From positions 1-32,494 of the IMG/VR virus record IMGVR_UViG_3300027708_000215: a DNA stretch of 32,494 nucleotides, one strand, 5' to 3'. The notes under the pieces are model-generated. The model was not told the DNA's origin. It did not search any database and saw only the letters and a list, made by a program, of their open reading frames with translations. Shown here one piece after another: positions 16,960 to 25,537 of this stretch. Both the position numbers and the translations under genes were made by a program. Every line of letters starts with the position of its first letter. The first letter of the stretch is position 1. This stretch comes from a virus.

Positions 16960-18297
16960 ATGTTACCAGATTATTCAGCAGGGTATGGATTAGACCAATC
17001 AGGTAATCCTATAGTAACAAATCAAGGATTAAACCAAGGATTAATGGCATTAGGTCAACAAGGTGGTGGCAATCCGCTTTATTCTATGGATAATTCACAA
17101 ACTCCTACATATCAAGCTCAAAATTCAGGCACAGCACAAGCTCAATTAGCTACTCAGCCACAAATGAATGGCGGTAATGCTTATAGTGGTTTTTTAAACA
17201 ATTTATATCAACAAAAATTAAATCGTGCTCCCGACCAAGCTGGTTATCAATTTTGGCAAAATGCTTTAAATAGTGGTCAAAGTCCACAAGATGTTATTGC
17301 AGCTTTTCAAAATTCTCCAGAATACCAAGCAAATCAAGCATTAAAGCCAGCAGCAAATCCCAATGGAAATCCTTGGGGATTAACTGGCACTAATGCCACA
17401 GGCAATCAAACTTCTACAAACCCTTATATTCAAGCTGCACAACAAACCTCTTTAGGCAACTATCAAGGCGCACAAACTGCTACTGCTGCTAACCGTGTAA
17501 ACCAAAATACACCTTATTCAAGCCTACAGTATCAGCAAACAGGTACAGATGCTAATGGCAATCCTATTTGGTCAGCTAATCAAACATTAGCTCCACAACT
17601 ACAAACTGCATTAGGTGGATTGCAAAACAGATTGGCTTCTAGCGCTGGACAAGGTATTAATACCAATACATTGGCACAAACAGGCATTAACCCTGGTGAG
17701 TTGTATTCAGACGCTATTATGCGTAGATTGCAACCTCAATTACAACAACAATCTGCTGCCACAGAAACACAGTTAGCTAATCAGGGAATTATGCCTGGTT
17801 CAGAGGCTTACAACCGTGCTAAAACACAATTAGCACAACAACAAAATGATTTGTTAACTTCTGCTCAAGTAGGTGGAATTAATGTTGGCTTGCAAGCTAA
17901 TCAGCAAGGCTTCAATCAGCAATTACAACAATCTAATTTGCCAATTGCGCAATTAGGTGCATTTAATCAAGCTACACAACCTGGTTATGTAAACCCTTAT
18001 AGCCAAGCCGCTGTATCTGGGCCTGATTATTTAGGTGGATATACCACAGGTCAAGCTGCTGCTATTGCCGCCCAAAATGCTGCAAACGCAAAAACAGCTA
18101 ACCTGCAATCAGGTTTATTTGGTTTAGGTTCTAGCGCATTGTTAGGTGGTGGTGGAGTAGGTGGTTTAGCTAGTTTAGGCGTTGACGCTTACAAGTATTT
18201 AAGTGGATTAGGTAATTACAACACAGCTACAAATAATTTCTTTACTAACCCTACTTCTGGCGGCACTTTCGCTAGTGATATTTTTAACTTAGGTTAA
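16960..18297 (+). CDS. Virion/ejection-type protein with DUF4214-like domain
   Basis: A 445-residue, Gln/Asn/Gly-rich protein with few charges. Residues 77-123 (SGFLNNLYQQKLNRAPDQ, then FWQNALNSGQS and FQNSPEYQ) match the DUF4214 pattern known from secreted or surface proteins. Residues 220-330 contain long Gln-rich helices with RRLQPQLQQQSAATETQLAN and PGSEAYNRAKTQLAQQQND, a pattern found in internal or tail-injected podovirus proteins. The C-terminus is Gly-rich with a hydrophobic stretch (about 385-405). It begins a group of four proteins of ejection type. AGGAG lies six bases before the ATG. The role in genome delivery is inferred. Confidence 0.68.
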   Translation: MLPDYSAGYGLDQSGNPIVTNQGLNQGLMALGQQGGGNPLYSMDNSQTPTYQAQNSGTAQAQLATQPQMNGGNAYSGFLNNLYQQKLNRAPDQAGYQFWQNALNSGQSPQDVIAAFQNSPEYQANQALKPAANPNGNPWGLTGTNATGNQTSTNPYIQAAQQTSLGNYQGAQTATAANRVNQNTPYSSLQYQQTGTDANGNPIWSANQTLAPQLQTALGGLQNRLASSAGQGINTNTLAQTGINPGELYSDAIMRRLQPQLQQQSAATETQLANQGIMPGSEAYNRAKTQLAQQQNDLLTSAQVGGINVGLQANQQGFNQQLQQSNLPIAQLGAFNQATQPGYVNPYSQAAVSGPDYLGGYTTGQAAAIAAQNAANAKTANLQSGLFGLGSSALLGGGGVGGLASLGVDAYKYLSGLGNYNTATNNFFTNPTSGGTFASDIFNLG

Positions 18298-18299
18298 TC

Positions 18300-18416
18300 A
18301 TGGGACTCGGAAGCCTTAACCCTTTTAAACCAGGTAGCGTTTATGAGCAAGCTGCTCAAACAGCGTCTAATTTTTATGGTTCTATTTATGACCCATTAGC
18401 AGGTTGGAGCGCTTAA
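18300..18416 (+). CDS. Small hypothetical protein (38 residues)
   Basis: A short open frame starting two bases after the previous stop, MGLGSLNPFKPGSVYEQAAQ, ending in YDPLAGWSA. Its composition resembles virion proteins, with the NPF-KPGS-Y start common to short phage proteins. The following gene starts two bases after its stop. With no recognised family I rely on tight packing between neighbours. Confidence 0.5.
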   Translation: MGLGSLNPFKPGSVYEQAAQTASNFYGSIYDPLAGWSA

Positions 18417-18418
18417 TA

Positions 18419-18775
18419 ATGACCCCATCAGAAATTATTATTGCCGATACTCAAGATGTAGACCCTAATGAGGTTTTACAAGGAATTGCTCAAGCTGTAA
18501 AAGCTAACAAAGCAATTGTTTTTCATGAAGGTAATTCTGTATTGGTGGCATTTAAACTTGATAATCAAGCTGTAGAACTGCATTTATTTACTAAAGATTC
18601 ACCAATTAAACTATCTAAAGCAATATTAGAATTTGTTAAAAAGTTACAAAATGCTAGCATTAAAACAGTATATGGTACTGAACCGCCAACTCAAATTTTG
18701 CAATTATTAAAAAATTTAGGAATTGAAGTGCAAGAGTCTGATAACCCTAAGTTTATGTGGATGTCTCAAATATGA
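18419..18775 (+). CDS. Hypothetical protein, possibly GNAT-like fold
   Basis: A 118-residue protein with a mixed alpha/beta pattern: SVLVAFKLDNQAVELHLFTK (central strands), a helix KLSKAILEFVKKLQN, strand SIKTVYG, and a helix QILQLLKNLGIEVQE. The order strand-strand-helix-strand-helix ending in an LGIE turn resembles the C-terminal half of GNAT folds. Internal virion protein A of T7-like phages is also known for a GNAT-like fold. No clear acetyl-CoA motif (R/Q-xx-G-x-G/A) is seen, so an enzyme is unlikely. ATG 18419 is chosen over a TTG 15 bases earlier. Its TGA overlaps the next ATG (ATGA). Confidence 0.55.
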   Translation: MTPSEIIIADTQDVDPNEVLQGIAQAVKANKAIVFHEGNSVLVAFKLDNQAVELHLFTKDSPIKLSKAILEFVKKLQNASIKTVYGTEPPTQILQLLKNLGIEVQESDNPKFMWMSQI

Positions 18776-19815
18776 TTAAAAGCAAACATTCTGGATGGAC
18801 TTATGATTTACAGCGCACCCCATTTAAAGGAGGTGGAATCGTTGATTCTATTAGCAACGCTGTTAGCTCTGTAGGAAATGCTATTAGTAATGCTGGTGTT
18901 TTTATAGACAAAAGTGTTACACAACCTGTAGGAAAAGGTTTAGCAGAAGTTGATACTACTGTACGACGTGAAATACCTGGTGGATGGACATTACCAGCAG
19001 CTATTGCCGTTGCTTATGCTACTGGTTATATTGACCCTAGTTTGTTTGCAACTGAAGCTGCTGCTACTGCTGGTGCTGAAGCTGGTGCTGGCGCTATTGC
19101 AACCGAAGCTGGTTCAACGGCTTTTTTTGACGCATTGGCAACAGGCGCTAGTAGTACAGAAGCTGTAAACGCAGGTTTAGCTGCCGATGCTGCTTTTGGT
19201 AGCGCTGGAGAAGCTACTGCTGTTACAGCAACTCCTGGTGCAGATGCAGTATTAGGCTCATCAAGCAATATTGCAAATTTAACGCCTACTGGTGCTGGTA
19301 ATTTTGGGTCTATTGTTGCACCTAGCGCTAATGCTGTTACTAATAGTGCAGGATTAACTGGCGCAATAGGCGCTGGCACTATGGTTGGTGATGGTACTTT
19401 AGGCACAACTATTGGTCAAACTTACATGACGGCAGCACCTGGGCAATTTGCCGTAGATGCTTCTGGTGCAGCTATCCCAGCAGGAGCTTCTGGAATTGCT
19501 GGCACTACTCCTAGTTTGGAAATTTCTGCTTCAGATGTTCTTAAAAATGTTAATCGTTTAAAACAATTAGCTAATTTAGTAAATCCTGCTGGCGGTAAGC
19601 CAACTGCACAACAATTTGCTCAGTTTCAAGCAGCAAACGCACCTATTCAAGAACAATTTGGCGGTTATTATCAAATGAATAAGAATCCGTTTGCACAAAC
19701 ACAACAACCTACAATGGTTCAAAATCCACTTGGAAAAACACAAGATTTTCTTGCTCAATTAGCGCAAGAAGGTAAACCAGCGCCAACATTGGCAGATTTA
19801 TTGAGGACAGCATAA
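18772..19815 (+). CDS. Putative ejection/internal virion protein, Ala/Gly-rich
   Basis: A 347-residue protein; ATG 18772 overlaps the previous stop as ATGA. It starts KSKHSGWTYDLQRTPFKGGG, then VDSISNAVSSVGNAISNAG, a helix with small residues, and later a very Ala/Gly-rich part (about 90-160, AATAGAEAGAGAIATEA) able to insert in or pass membranes. The last 100 residues are Gln/Pro-rich. Small-residue-rich helices and the place between other such proteins fit internal proteins ejected with phage DNA. No enzymatic motif is seen. Confidence 0.6.
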   Translation: MIKSKHSGWTYDLQRTPFKGGGIVDSISNAVSSVGNAISNAGVFIDKSVTQPVGKGLAEVDTTVRREIPGGWTLPAAIAVAYATGYIDPSLFATEAAATAGAEAGAGAIATEAGSTAFFDALATGASSTEAVNAGLAADAAFGSAGEATAVTATPGADAVLGSSSNIANLTPTGAGNFGSIVAPSANAVTNSAGLTGAIGAGTMVGDGTLGTTIGQTYMTAAPGQFAVDASGAAIPAGASGIAGTTPSLEISASDVLKNVNRLKQLANLVNPAGGKPTAQQFAQFQAANAPIQEQFGGYYQMNKNPFAQTQQPTMVQNPLGKTQDFLAQLAQEGKPAPTLADLLRTA

Positions 19816-20891
19816 TGGCACAATCAGCATATTTAACAGACCAACAAGTATTAGGGCAAACCCCTGAAACTGCTGATTTAGCTCGTCAGCGCAAGATTGC
19901 TGAATTGCTTATGACTCAAGCTACTGAGCAACCACAAGGTCAAATAATTAGTGGTCATTATGTAGCTCCATCTTGGAGTCAACAAATTGCACCTTTAGCT
20001 AAAGCAGCCATTGGTACAAGTTTAAGCCAATCTTTAGATGAAAAGCAACTTAAATTGGCTGAAGCACTAAGAGTTAAGGGTGAGCAAGAAGTTAATGATA
20101 TTTATGACTTAGCCAAAACAGATATTAATGCTGCGGCTAAAAAAGCATCTTCTGCCCAAACTCCTCAAGGTAAAGCATTGGCTGCTACATTAATGCAAAA
20201 CGCATTACCTAAGAAAACAGATTTAATAATTAATTATGAAGCTGCTAAAAATGACCCTGTTAAACCGTTTAAAGGTTCATTTGATGAATGGAAAAATCAA
20301 CTTACTGAAAAAGATAAAGCTGATTTGGCTCTTAGACAACAAGAAGTTGGTCTTTCTGGTGCAAGGCTTAATCTTGAACAAGCTAAAGCAGCGCAAGAAT
20401 TAATGTTTGGCAAACCATTACCAGAAGGTGCAACTAAACAAGTTACAGGTGCTACAAACCTTAAAGATGCTATTACTAACTACAAAAAAACATTAGAAGG
20501 ATTTAGCACTTTAGACATGGCTAACCCTAATGCTAGAGCAAATATGGGTAGTGCTTATAACAATATGATGTTGCAAGCAAAAGAAGCATACAACTTAGGT
20601 GTTTTAAACGGCCCTGATTATAAAATTTTACAAGCTGTTGTAAAAGACCCAACAAGCCCAAGCGCAATTTTAGTTGGCAAAAAGACATTAGAAAAGCAAG
20701 CAGATGATTTAAGTAAACAAGCTGATGTCATTATTGCAAATGTGCATAAAACACATAACAAACCTGTTCCAAGCGCTTTACAACCAACTTCACCAACATT
20801 ACCGACAACAACAGGACAACAAGCTCCAAAAATTGACTTTAAATTATTGGAATTTATGACTCCTGAACAACGCAAACTATTTGGCGGTTAA
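19815..20891 (+). CDS. Putative internal virion/ejection protein
   Basis: A 358-residue helical protein. It begins with LTDQQVLGQTPETADLARQR, then IISGHYVAPSWSQQIAPLAK (residues 44-63), a pattern I recall from podoviral internal virion proteins, then long charged helices to residue 300 and a Pro/Thr-rich tail. The ATG overlaps the previous TAA (TAATG). Coupling with the neighbouring ejection-type genes suggests a defined stoichiometry. I see no transglycosylase motif. Confidence 0.6.
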   Translation: MAQSAYLTDQQVLGQTPETADLARQRKIAELLMTQATEQPQGQIISGHYVAPSWSQQIAPLAKAAIGTSLSQSLDEKQLKLAEALRVKGEQEVNDIYDLAKTDINAAAKKASSAQTPQGKALAATLMQNALPKKTDLIINYEAAKNDPVKPFKGSFDEWKNQLTEKDKADLALRQQEVGLSGARLNLEQAKAAQELMFGKPLPEGATKQVTGATNLKDAITNYKKTLEGFSTLDMANPNARANMGSAYNNMMLQAKEAYNLGVLNGPDYKILQAVVKDPTSPSAILVGKKTLEKQADDLSKQADVIIANVHKTHNKPVPSALQPTSPTLPTTTGQQAPKIDFKLLEFMTPEQRKLFGG

Positions 20892-20892
20892 T

Positions 20893-22497
20893 ATGGCAGA
20901 TTTTACTTTAGAACAACAACAAGCTATTGCTATAGCTGAAGCAAAAATGCGCATGGCTGAAGCTCAATCAGCTATGCAGCCAGCTTCTAGCGGTGAATTT
21001 GGTGAAACAGGTGGTGGTGCTGCTTTAGGTAGACCAATTAATCGGGGCCAGTTAAATGTACAAGCACAACCTCGCCCATTGGAATCAGCATTGGCTGGAG
21101 CTACTAAATCTGCTCTTATTGACCCAGTATTGGGTGCTGCTCAATTAGCTACAGGCGGTAATGTTGGCGGTCAAACCGCTCAATCTTATGCTCAACAAGC
21201 TAAACCTTATCAAGAAACTAATCCAATGTCATATTTGGCTGGTCAGGTTGGCGGTTCTGTAGCTCCTGCTGCTGGTATTTTAAAAGGTACTAGCATGATT
21301 CCTAGTTTTGCTAGGGCTAACCCTGCATTGCAAACAATGGGTGCTGGCGCTATTCAAGGCGCATTAATGCCTAATGAAACAGGTGCAACAGGTCAAGATT
21401 TTTATAATGAACAAGCAAAACAAGCAGCTATTGGTGGTGCTTTAGGTGCTGTTCCTGCCGCCGTTAGTGGTGCTGGAAAAGGTATAGCATCGTTATTGCG
21501 TAAAGAAGTTGGCATGGCTACTGGTGCTGGAGAAGAAGCATTAAGTCAAGCCTATAAAGCTGGAAAAACAGGTAATCAAGCATTTGTTCAAAATATGCGT
21601 GGTACAGCTCCAATGGAAGATGTTTTAAATCAAGCCAAAGGTGCATTAGCCAATATGAAACAAGATATTTCCAAAGAATACAAATTGGGAATGATGGATG
21701 TTGGAACTGATAAATCCGTTTTAAGTTTTAAAGGCATTGATAAAGCCATTAATGAAGCTAAAGATATTGCTTCTTATAAAGGTCAAAATATTAATCCTAA
21801 AGCTGGTCAATCTTTGCAAGAAATTCGTGACACAGTTAATGAATGGAAAAATCTTCCTGCTAAAGAATTTCATACACCAGAAGGTATGGATGCTTTAAAA
21901 CAAAAAGTTGGCGCAATTCTTGAAACAATACCTTATGAATCAGGCAAAGCTCGAACTATTGCTCAAAATGTTTACCATTCAATTAAGTCTGAAATAGCAG
22001 ACCAAGCGCCTAAATATAATGAAGTTATGAAAGGTTATAGCGAAGGTCAAGATTTAATTAAAGAAATTAATCGTTCTTTAAGCCTTGGTGATAAAGCATC
22101 AACAGCTACAGGTTTAAATAAATTGCAATCTTTGATGCGAAATAATGTAGCTACAAATTATGGTTATCGTCAACAATTAGCCAACAAATTAATGGAAAAA
22201 GGTGGTGGCGATTTAATGCCAGCGCTGGCTGGTCAAGCATTACGCTCACCAACCCCAAGAGGATTGGTTGGTCAAGGATTAGATGTAAGCGCATTACTAG
22301 GAACTGCTTTAACTGGTGGCGCACATATTCCTGCAACATTAGCAACAATGGCTACTACAAGCCCTAGATTGATGGGTGAAGCAGCTTATGGCGCAGGAAA
22401 ATTAACTAGTAAAATACCATCTGCAAATCTTACAGAACAACAAAAACAATTAGCTAAATTATTAATGATAAAAGCAGCTCAAGAAGGAGTTAAATAA
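20893..22497 (+). CDS. Large ejection-type internal virion protein (putative)
   Basis: A 534-residue protein; ATG 20893 lies one base after the previous stop. Residues 1-55 are charged helix, then Ala/Gly-rich helices (about 60-200: NPMSYLAGQVGGSVAPAAG and AAIGGALGAVPAAVSGAG) that may be amphipathic or membrane-active, then a mixed helical domain (residues 200-420), and a last hydrophobic set (TALTGGAHIPATLATMA). This layout (glycine-zipper-like N-terminal part, helical body) is that of DNA-transfer proteins that leave the virion and span the envelope. No lytic transglycosylase active site (ES-x-F type) is visible in this gene or its neighbours. Confidence 0.62.
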   Translation: MADFTLEQQQAIAIAEAKMRMAEAQSAMQPASSGEFGETGGGAALGRPINRGQLNVQAQPRPLESALAGATKSALIDPVLGAAQLATGGNVGGQTAQSYAQQAKPYQETNPMSYLAGQVGGSVAPAAGILKGTSMIPSFARANPALQTMGAGAIQGALMPNETGATGQDFYNEQAKQAAIGGALGAVPAAVSGAGKGIASLLRKEVGMATGAGEEALSQAYKAGKTGNQAFVQNMRGTAPMEDVLNQAKGALANMKQDISKEYKLGMMDVGTDKSVLSFKGIDKAINEAKDIASYKGQNINPKAGQSLQEIRDTVNEWKNLPAKEFHTPEGMDALKQKVGAILETIPYESGKARTIAQNVYHSIKSEIADQAPKYNEVMKGYSEGQDLIKEINRSLSLGDKASTATGLNKLQSLMRNNVATNYGYRQQLANKLMEKGGGDLMPALAGQALRSPTPRGLVGQGLDVSALLGTALTGGAHIPATLATMATTSPRLMGEAAYGAGKLTSKIPSANLTEQQKQLAKLLMIKAAQEGVK

Positions 22498-23693
22498 TGT
22501 CACGCAACGGTTCAGGTACTTATGTATTACCAGTAGGAAACCCTGTAGTCACAGGTACTACAATCACTTCTAACTGGGCTAATACTACTTTTTCTGATGT
22601 AGCTACAGCCTTAACTGGCTCTGTAGCTGCGGATGGTCAGACTCCAATGACAGGCCCATTAGCTATGGGTAATAACAAGATTACAGGTGTAGCTAACGGC
22701 ACAGCAGCTACTGATGTAGCTACAATTTATCAAATTTCTAATCCCAATATTACTGGTGGTTCTATTGATGGAGCGCCTATTGGCAACATTAGCCCATCTA
22801 CAGGTAAATTTACTACTTTAAGCGCTAATGCTGGCGCTACTCTTACAGGCACTTGTACTGCTCCTACAGTTACCCCTGGTTCTGATAACTCTACAAAGAT
22901 AGCTACTACAGCGTTTGTACAATCAGCTATTTCTGCCATATCGTCAGGTGTTACTAGCTTTAATACTCGTACAGGGGTAGTTACTTTATCTTCTGGTGAT
23001 GTTACTACAGCATTAGGGTATACCCCATATAACGCTGGTGGTGCTACTGTTATTACTGCTGGCAATATTTACTCTTATGCCCCTAAATATGACGGAACTT
23101 ATGCTTCTGGTAACTGGGGTATTAATATTACTGGTAATGCCGCAACAGTAACGAATGGTGCTTATACCAATGTTAGCCAAACATTTACTGGCACAAACAC
23201 ATTTAATGCTACTTATGCGGTGCAAATTGCTGCTTTAAAAAATTTGGTGTTTGGTAATACTTCAGATTGGAATATTGGTTACGATTCAGTCGGAAGTCAG
23301 CTTTTATTTAACTTTAATAATACAGCAACAGTAGCTGTTACAAATGCTGGTTCTGCGTACAATAGAACAGGAACATGGGGAACAATTTCTGATGCTCGTA
23401 TTAAAGAAAATGTAGTTGCTGCTCCTAGCTATTTAGATAATCTTTGCAAACTTAATGTTGTTAAATATAGTTTGAAATCAGAAAAATCTGCTGTACCTAC
23501 AAAATTAGGTTTTATTGCTCAAGATGTAGAAAAAGTAATGCCTGGATTAGTAGAATTATCTGACCAAGAAGGTTATTCAGATTTTAAATCTATTAAAACA
23601 TCTGTAATGATTCCTATGTTAGTGCAAGCTATTCAAGAATTAAAAACTAGCCTTGATGCCGCTAACGCTGAAATTGCTGCCTTGAAAGGTTAA
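22497..23693 (+). CDS. Tail fibre with C-terminal S74 self-cleaving chaperone
   Basis: A 398-residue fibre. N-terminal residues 1-80 contain LPVGNPVVTGTTITSNWANT and MGNNKITGVANGTAATDVAT, the usual fibre-attachment and shaft modules. Residues 150-175 hold the GVTSFNTRTGVVTLSSGDVT module. The C-terminal domain from about 296 has the S74 motif SDARIKENV: Ser298 and Lys303 form the catalytic pair of the intramolecular chaperone, which trimerises the fibre and cuts itself off. A GFIAQDVEKVMPGLV block (338-352) and a final coiled coil (residues 370-397) complete the family layout. It starts in the TAATG of the previous stop. Confidence 0.9.
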   Translation: MSRNGSGTYVLPVGNPVVTGTTITSNWANTTFSDVATALTGSVAADGQTPMTGPLAMGNNKITGVANGTAATDVATIYQISNPNITGGSIDGAPIGNISPSTGKFTTLSANAGATLTGTCTAPTVTPGSDNSTKIATTAFVQSAISAISSGVTSFNTRTGVVTLSSGDVTTALGYTPYNAGGATVITAGNIYSYAPKYDGTYASGNWGINITGNAATVTNGAYTNVSQTFTGTNTFNATYAVQIAALKNLVFGNTSDWNIGYDSVGSQLLFNFNNTATVAVTNAGSAYNRTGTWGTISDARIKENVVAAPSYLDNLCKLNVVKYSLKSEKSAVPTKLGFIAQDVEKVMPGLVELSDQEGYSDFKSIKTSVMIPMLVQAIQELKTSLDAANAEIAALKG

Positions 23694-23695
23694 TA

Positions 23696-23878
23696 ATGGC
23701 TAATTTAACGGAAAAAGAAATAGAAGATATTGTTGAAAAAGTAACTCAAAGGGTTATTGAGAATGTCTATACCTCTGTTGGTAAGTCTGTTGTTACCAAA
23801 CTTTTTTGGTTTGTTGGCGTTGCGGCAGTAGGGGTAGTTACTTACCTTGCTGGCGTAGGTCATATTAAGGTGGGCTAA
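23696..23878 (+). CDS. Small single-pass membrane protein in lysis cassette
   Basis: A 60-residue protein with a charged N-terminal helix (KEIEDIVEKVTQRVIENVY) and one hydrophobic segment near residues 36-53 (LFWFVGVAAVGVVTYLAG). One transmembrane segment with the amphipathic helix on the likely cytoplasmic side. Placed before the holin and lysin, it may be a lysis accessory or an antiholin. There is no direct evidence for holin activity. Confidence 0.6.
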   Translation: MANLTEKEIEDIVEKVTQRVIENVYTSVGKSVVTKLFWFVGVAAVGVVTYLAGVGHIKVG

Positions 23879-23882
23879 CAAT

Positions 23883-24338
23883 GTGGCAGACCCATTTGGA
23901 TTATCTGAAGGCATCAAAGGCCTTACAGACAGCCTTGAAGCAAGCAGAGCAGCAAGCAAAGGGCTATCTGAATCTATTGAAAACATACAGCGAGATGGTT
24001 CAGATGTTGCTTACAAACAAGCACAAGAAAGACTTAGATTAAGGCGAGAAGCAGAATTAAAGAAAGAACGAGCATTAATCAAGGCTTTAGATTCTTGGAA
24101 GCATAAAAAGCAAATTAGTGACGAAGAAGCCAAATTAAAGATAGACTTTGTAAGAAAATATGGCGCAAAAGAATGGGAAGCAGTACTAAAAATAAAGTTA
24201 GATATTGAAAATATGCAACGCAAAGACAATGAAGAATTCCAGCATGATTTAAAAGCAGTTAGACGGGTACAGGTATGGTGTTTTATTGCTGCATTGATGG
24301 TTACTTTGTGGCTTAAATTTGTTTTAGGAGCTTTTTAA
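23883..24338 (+). CDS. Coiled-coil protein with C-terminal membrane anchor (GTG start)
   Basis: A 151-residue protein starting at GTG 23883. The start ADPFGLSEGIKGL is typical of a phage family of this kind, to my recollection, which supports GTG over the ATG 23881 in another frame. Residues 20-125 are strongly charged helix (RLRLRREAELKKERALIKAL), and 130-150 (VWCFIAALMVTLWLKFVLGAF, partly) form a single membrane segment at the C-terminus. It lies in the lysis cassette. An i-spanin normally has its anchor at the N-terminus, so I do not call it a spanin. The following holin begins right after its stop. Confidence 0.62.
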   Translation: MADPFGLSEGIKGLTDSLEASRAASKGLSESIENIQRDGSDVAYKQAQERLRLRREAELKKERALIKALDSWKHKKQISDEEAKLKIDFVRKYGAKEWEAVLKIKLDIENMQRKDNEEFQHDLKAVRRVQVWCFIAALMVTLWLKFVLGAF

Positions 24339-24737
24339 ATGTTTCCATTAGGCGCACTATTAGACATTGGTAGCAAGATTTTAGATAAAGTCTTTCCTGA
24401 CCCTGCCCAAGCAGAGCAAGCTAAACTTAAATTGCTAGAAATGCAACAAAATGGCGAGCTTGCCAGAATTGCAGCCGATACCGCAGAACAGCAAGAGATT
24501 ACAAAACGCTGGGAATCAGACATGGCTTCTGATTCTTGGCTATCTAAAAACATTCGCCCAATGGCACTTATTGCTATCTTTGTAGGCTATTTCTTATTTG
24601 CCATGATGTCAGCTTTTGGTTTTAATGCTACTGAGTCTTATGTGCAATTATTAGGTCAATGGGGTCAAATAGTATTTTTAGCTTACTTTGGTGGCAGAAC
24701 AGCCGAAAAGATTATGGAAATGAAGAATGGCAAATGA
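24339..24737 (+). CDS. Holin, 3-TM/GTA type
   Basis: A 132-residue protein of the gene-transfer-agent-type holin family with three hydrophobic segments. An N-terminal PLGALLDIGSKILDKVFPD is followed by a charged helix (AEQAKLKLLEMQQ) and SWLSKNIRPMALIAIFVGYF (72-95) and QWGQIVFLAYFGGRTAEKIM (107-126). The layout WLSKxxRP before a hydrophobic helix and the Gly-Gly-Arg after the last one are typical. It should form membrane lesions that release the lysin. TTAGGAG precedes the ATG. Its end overlaps the lysin gene by 11 bases. Confidence 0.85.
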   Translation: MFPLGALLDIGSKILDKVFPDPAQAEQAKLKLLEMQQNGELARIAADTAEQQEITKRWESDMASDSWLSKNIRPMALIAIFVGYFLFAMMSAFGFNATESYVQLLGQWGQIVFLAYFGGRTAEKIMEMKNGK

Positions 24738-25239
24738 TTTTAAAGAATGTTTAGATTTAGTTTTACAGTCTGAAGGTGGTTGGGTTAATCATCCTAGTGA
24801 CCCAGGTGGCGAAACCAATCTAGGCGTTACCAAGGCGGTCTGGGAAGAATATGTAGGTCATCCTGTTAAGACCATGAAAGACCTTACCAAAGAGGATGTA
24901 GCCCCTTTATACGAGCTTAAATACTGGAGAACAGCATATTGTGAAGTACTACCTAGGGGACTTGACTTTGTTGTATTTTCAATGGCAGTTAACGCAGGCC
25001 CAGGAAGAAGCGTTAAACTTCTTCAGTCCTCTCTTGGCTGCGTACCTGACGGAGTTATTGGCCCAAGAACAAGAGAGCTTATTTCCGCCAGTAATAGCAC
25101 AAATCTTATCGAGAAATTCTCTACCACTAGGCGTGAATACTACCAATCACTAAAAACTTTCCCTGTTTTTGGTAAGGGATGGCTTGCTAGAGTGGATAGA
25201 GAAGAAAAAGAAGCCTTAGATATGATTAAAAACGGTTAA
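24727..25239 (+). CDS. Endolysin, glycoside hydrolase 108 type
   Basis: A 170-residue peptidoglycan-degrading enzyme. The catalytic Glu16 lies in LQSEGGWVNHPSDPGGETN, followed by LGVTKAVW, which is the GH108 signature. Residues 80-115 (MAVNAGPGRSVKLLQSSLG, then DGVIGPRTREL) match the C-terminal peptidoglycan-binding domain of the family. No signal peptide, so export needs the holin. It overlaps the holin stop and is the last + gene of the long left block. The gene is complete. Confidence 0.93.
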   Translation: MANDFKECLDLVLQSEGGWVNHPSDPGGETNLGVTKAVWEEYVGHPVKTMKDLTKEDVAPLYELKYWRTAYCEVLPRGLDFVVFSMAVNAGPGRSVKLLQSSLGCVPDGVIGPRTRELISASNSTNLIEKFSTTRREYYQSLKTFPVFGKGWLARVDREEKEALDMIKNG

Positions 25240-25442
25240 CGAATACGCATTACTTTAGCTTTTTTCATTACTAATTCGTATTCTTTTCGAGCTTGGTCAT
25301 CTAGCTTGCGTAATGGCAATTCTTGAAAATGTTTCCATTTATCTAAGTATTCTGGCAATTCAGAAGGTGGAATCCAGCCATTTAATCTCCAGCGCATAGT
25401 AATGTCTGTTCCTACAGGCGTGTATATGTATTCGTTATCCAT
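25236..25442 (-). CDS. Hypothetical small protein (IYTPVGTDITMRWR)
   Basis: A 68-residue protein starting ATG 25442, six bases after GGAAAG. The longer frame starting at TTG 25493 is less likely, as it would overlap a coupled upstream gene. It has YTPVGTDITMRWRLNGWIPP and a charged helical end (QARKEYELVMKKAKV). No family is recognised. It is coupled to the upstream membrane microprotein (TAATG) and its stop interleaves with the lysin stop. Confidence 0.6.
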   Translation of the reverse strand: MDNEYIYTPVGTDITMRWRLNGWIPPSELPEYLDKWKHFQELPLRKLDDQARKEYELVMKKAKVMRIR

Positions 25443-25537
25443 TACTTGCTTTCCATGTGAATTAAAATAACAATTAAAATCATTACTGACCAAGCTATCA
25501 TTCCACTTAAAGCCATAACTGATAAAAAAATACTCAT
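25442..25537 (-). CDS. 31-residue membrane microprotein
   Basis: Reads MSIFLSVMALSGMIAWSVMI then LIVILIHMESK: one hydrophobic helix of about 24 residues with a charged end. A site AAGGTG precedes the ATG by about six bases. It overlaps both neighbours (ATGA with the upstream gene, TAATG with the downstream gene). Perfect coupling on both sides and the membrane helix argue that it is real; the role is unknown. Confidence 0.6.
   Translation of the reverse strand: MSIFLSVMALSGMIAWSVMILIVILIHMESK

Noticed and set aside
23881-24042. ATG 23881 frame of 53 residues in the lysis cassette
   Set aside because: It lies inside the GTG 23883 gene, whose ADPFGLSEGIKGL start is recognisable. It could in theory be a nested gene, but nothing supports it.
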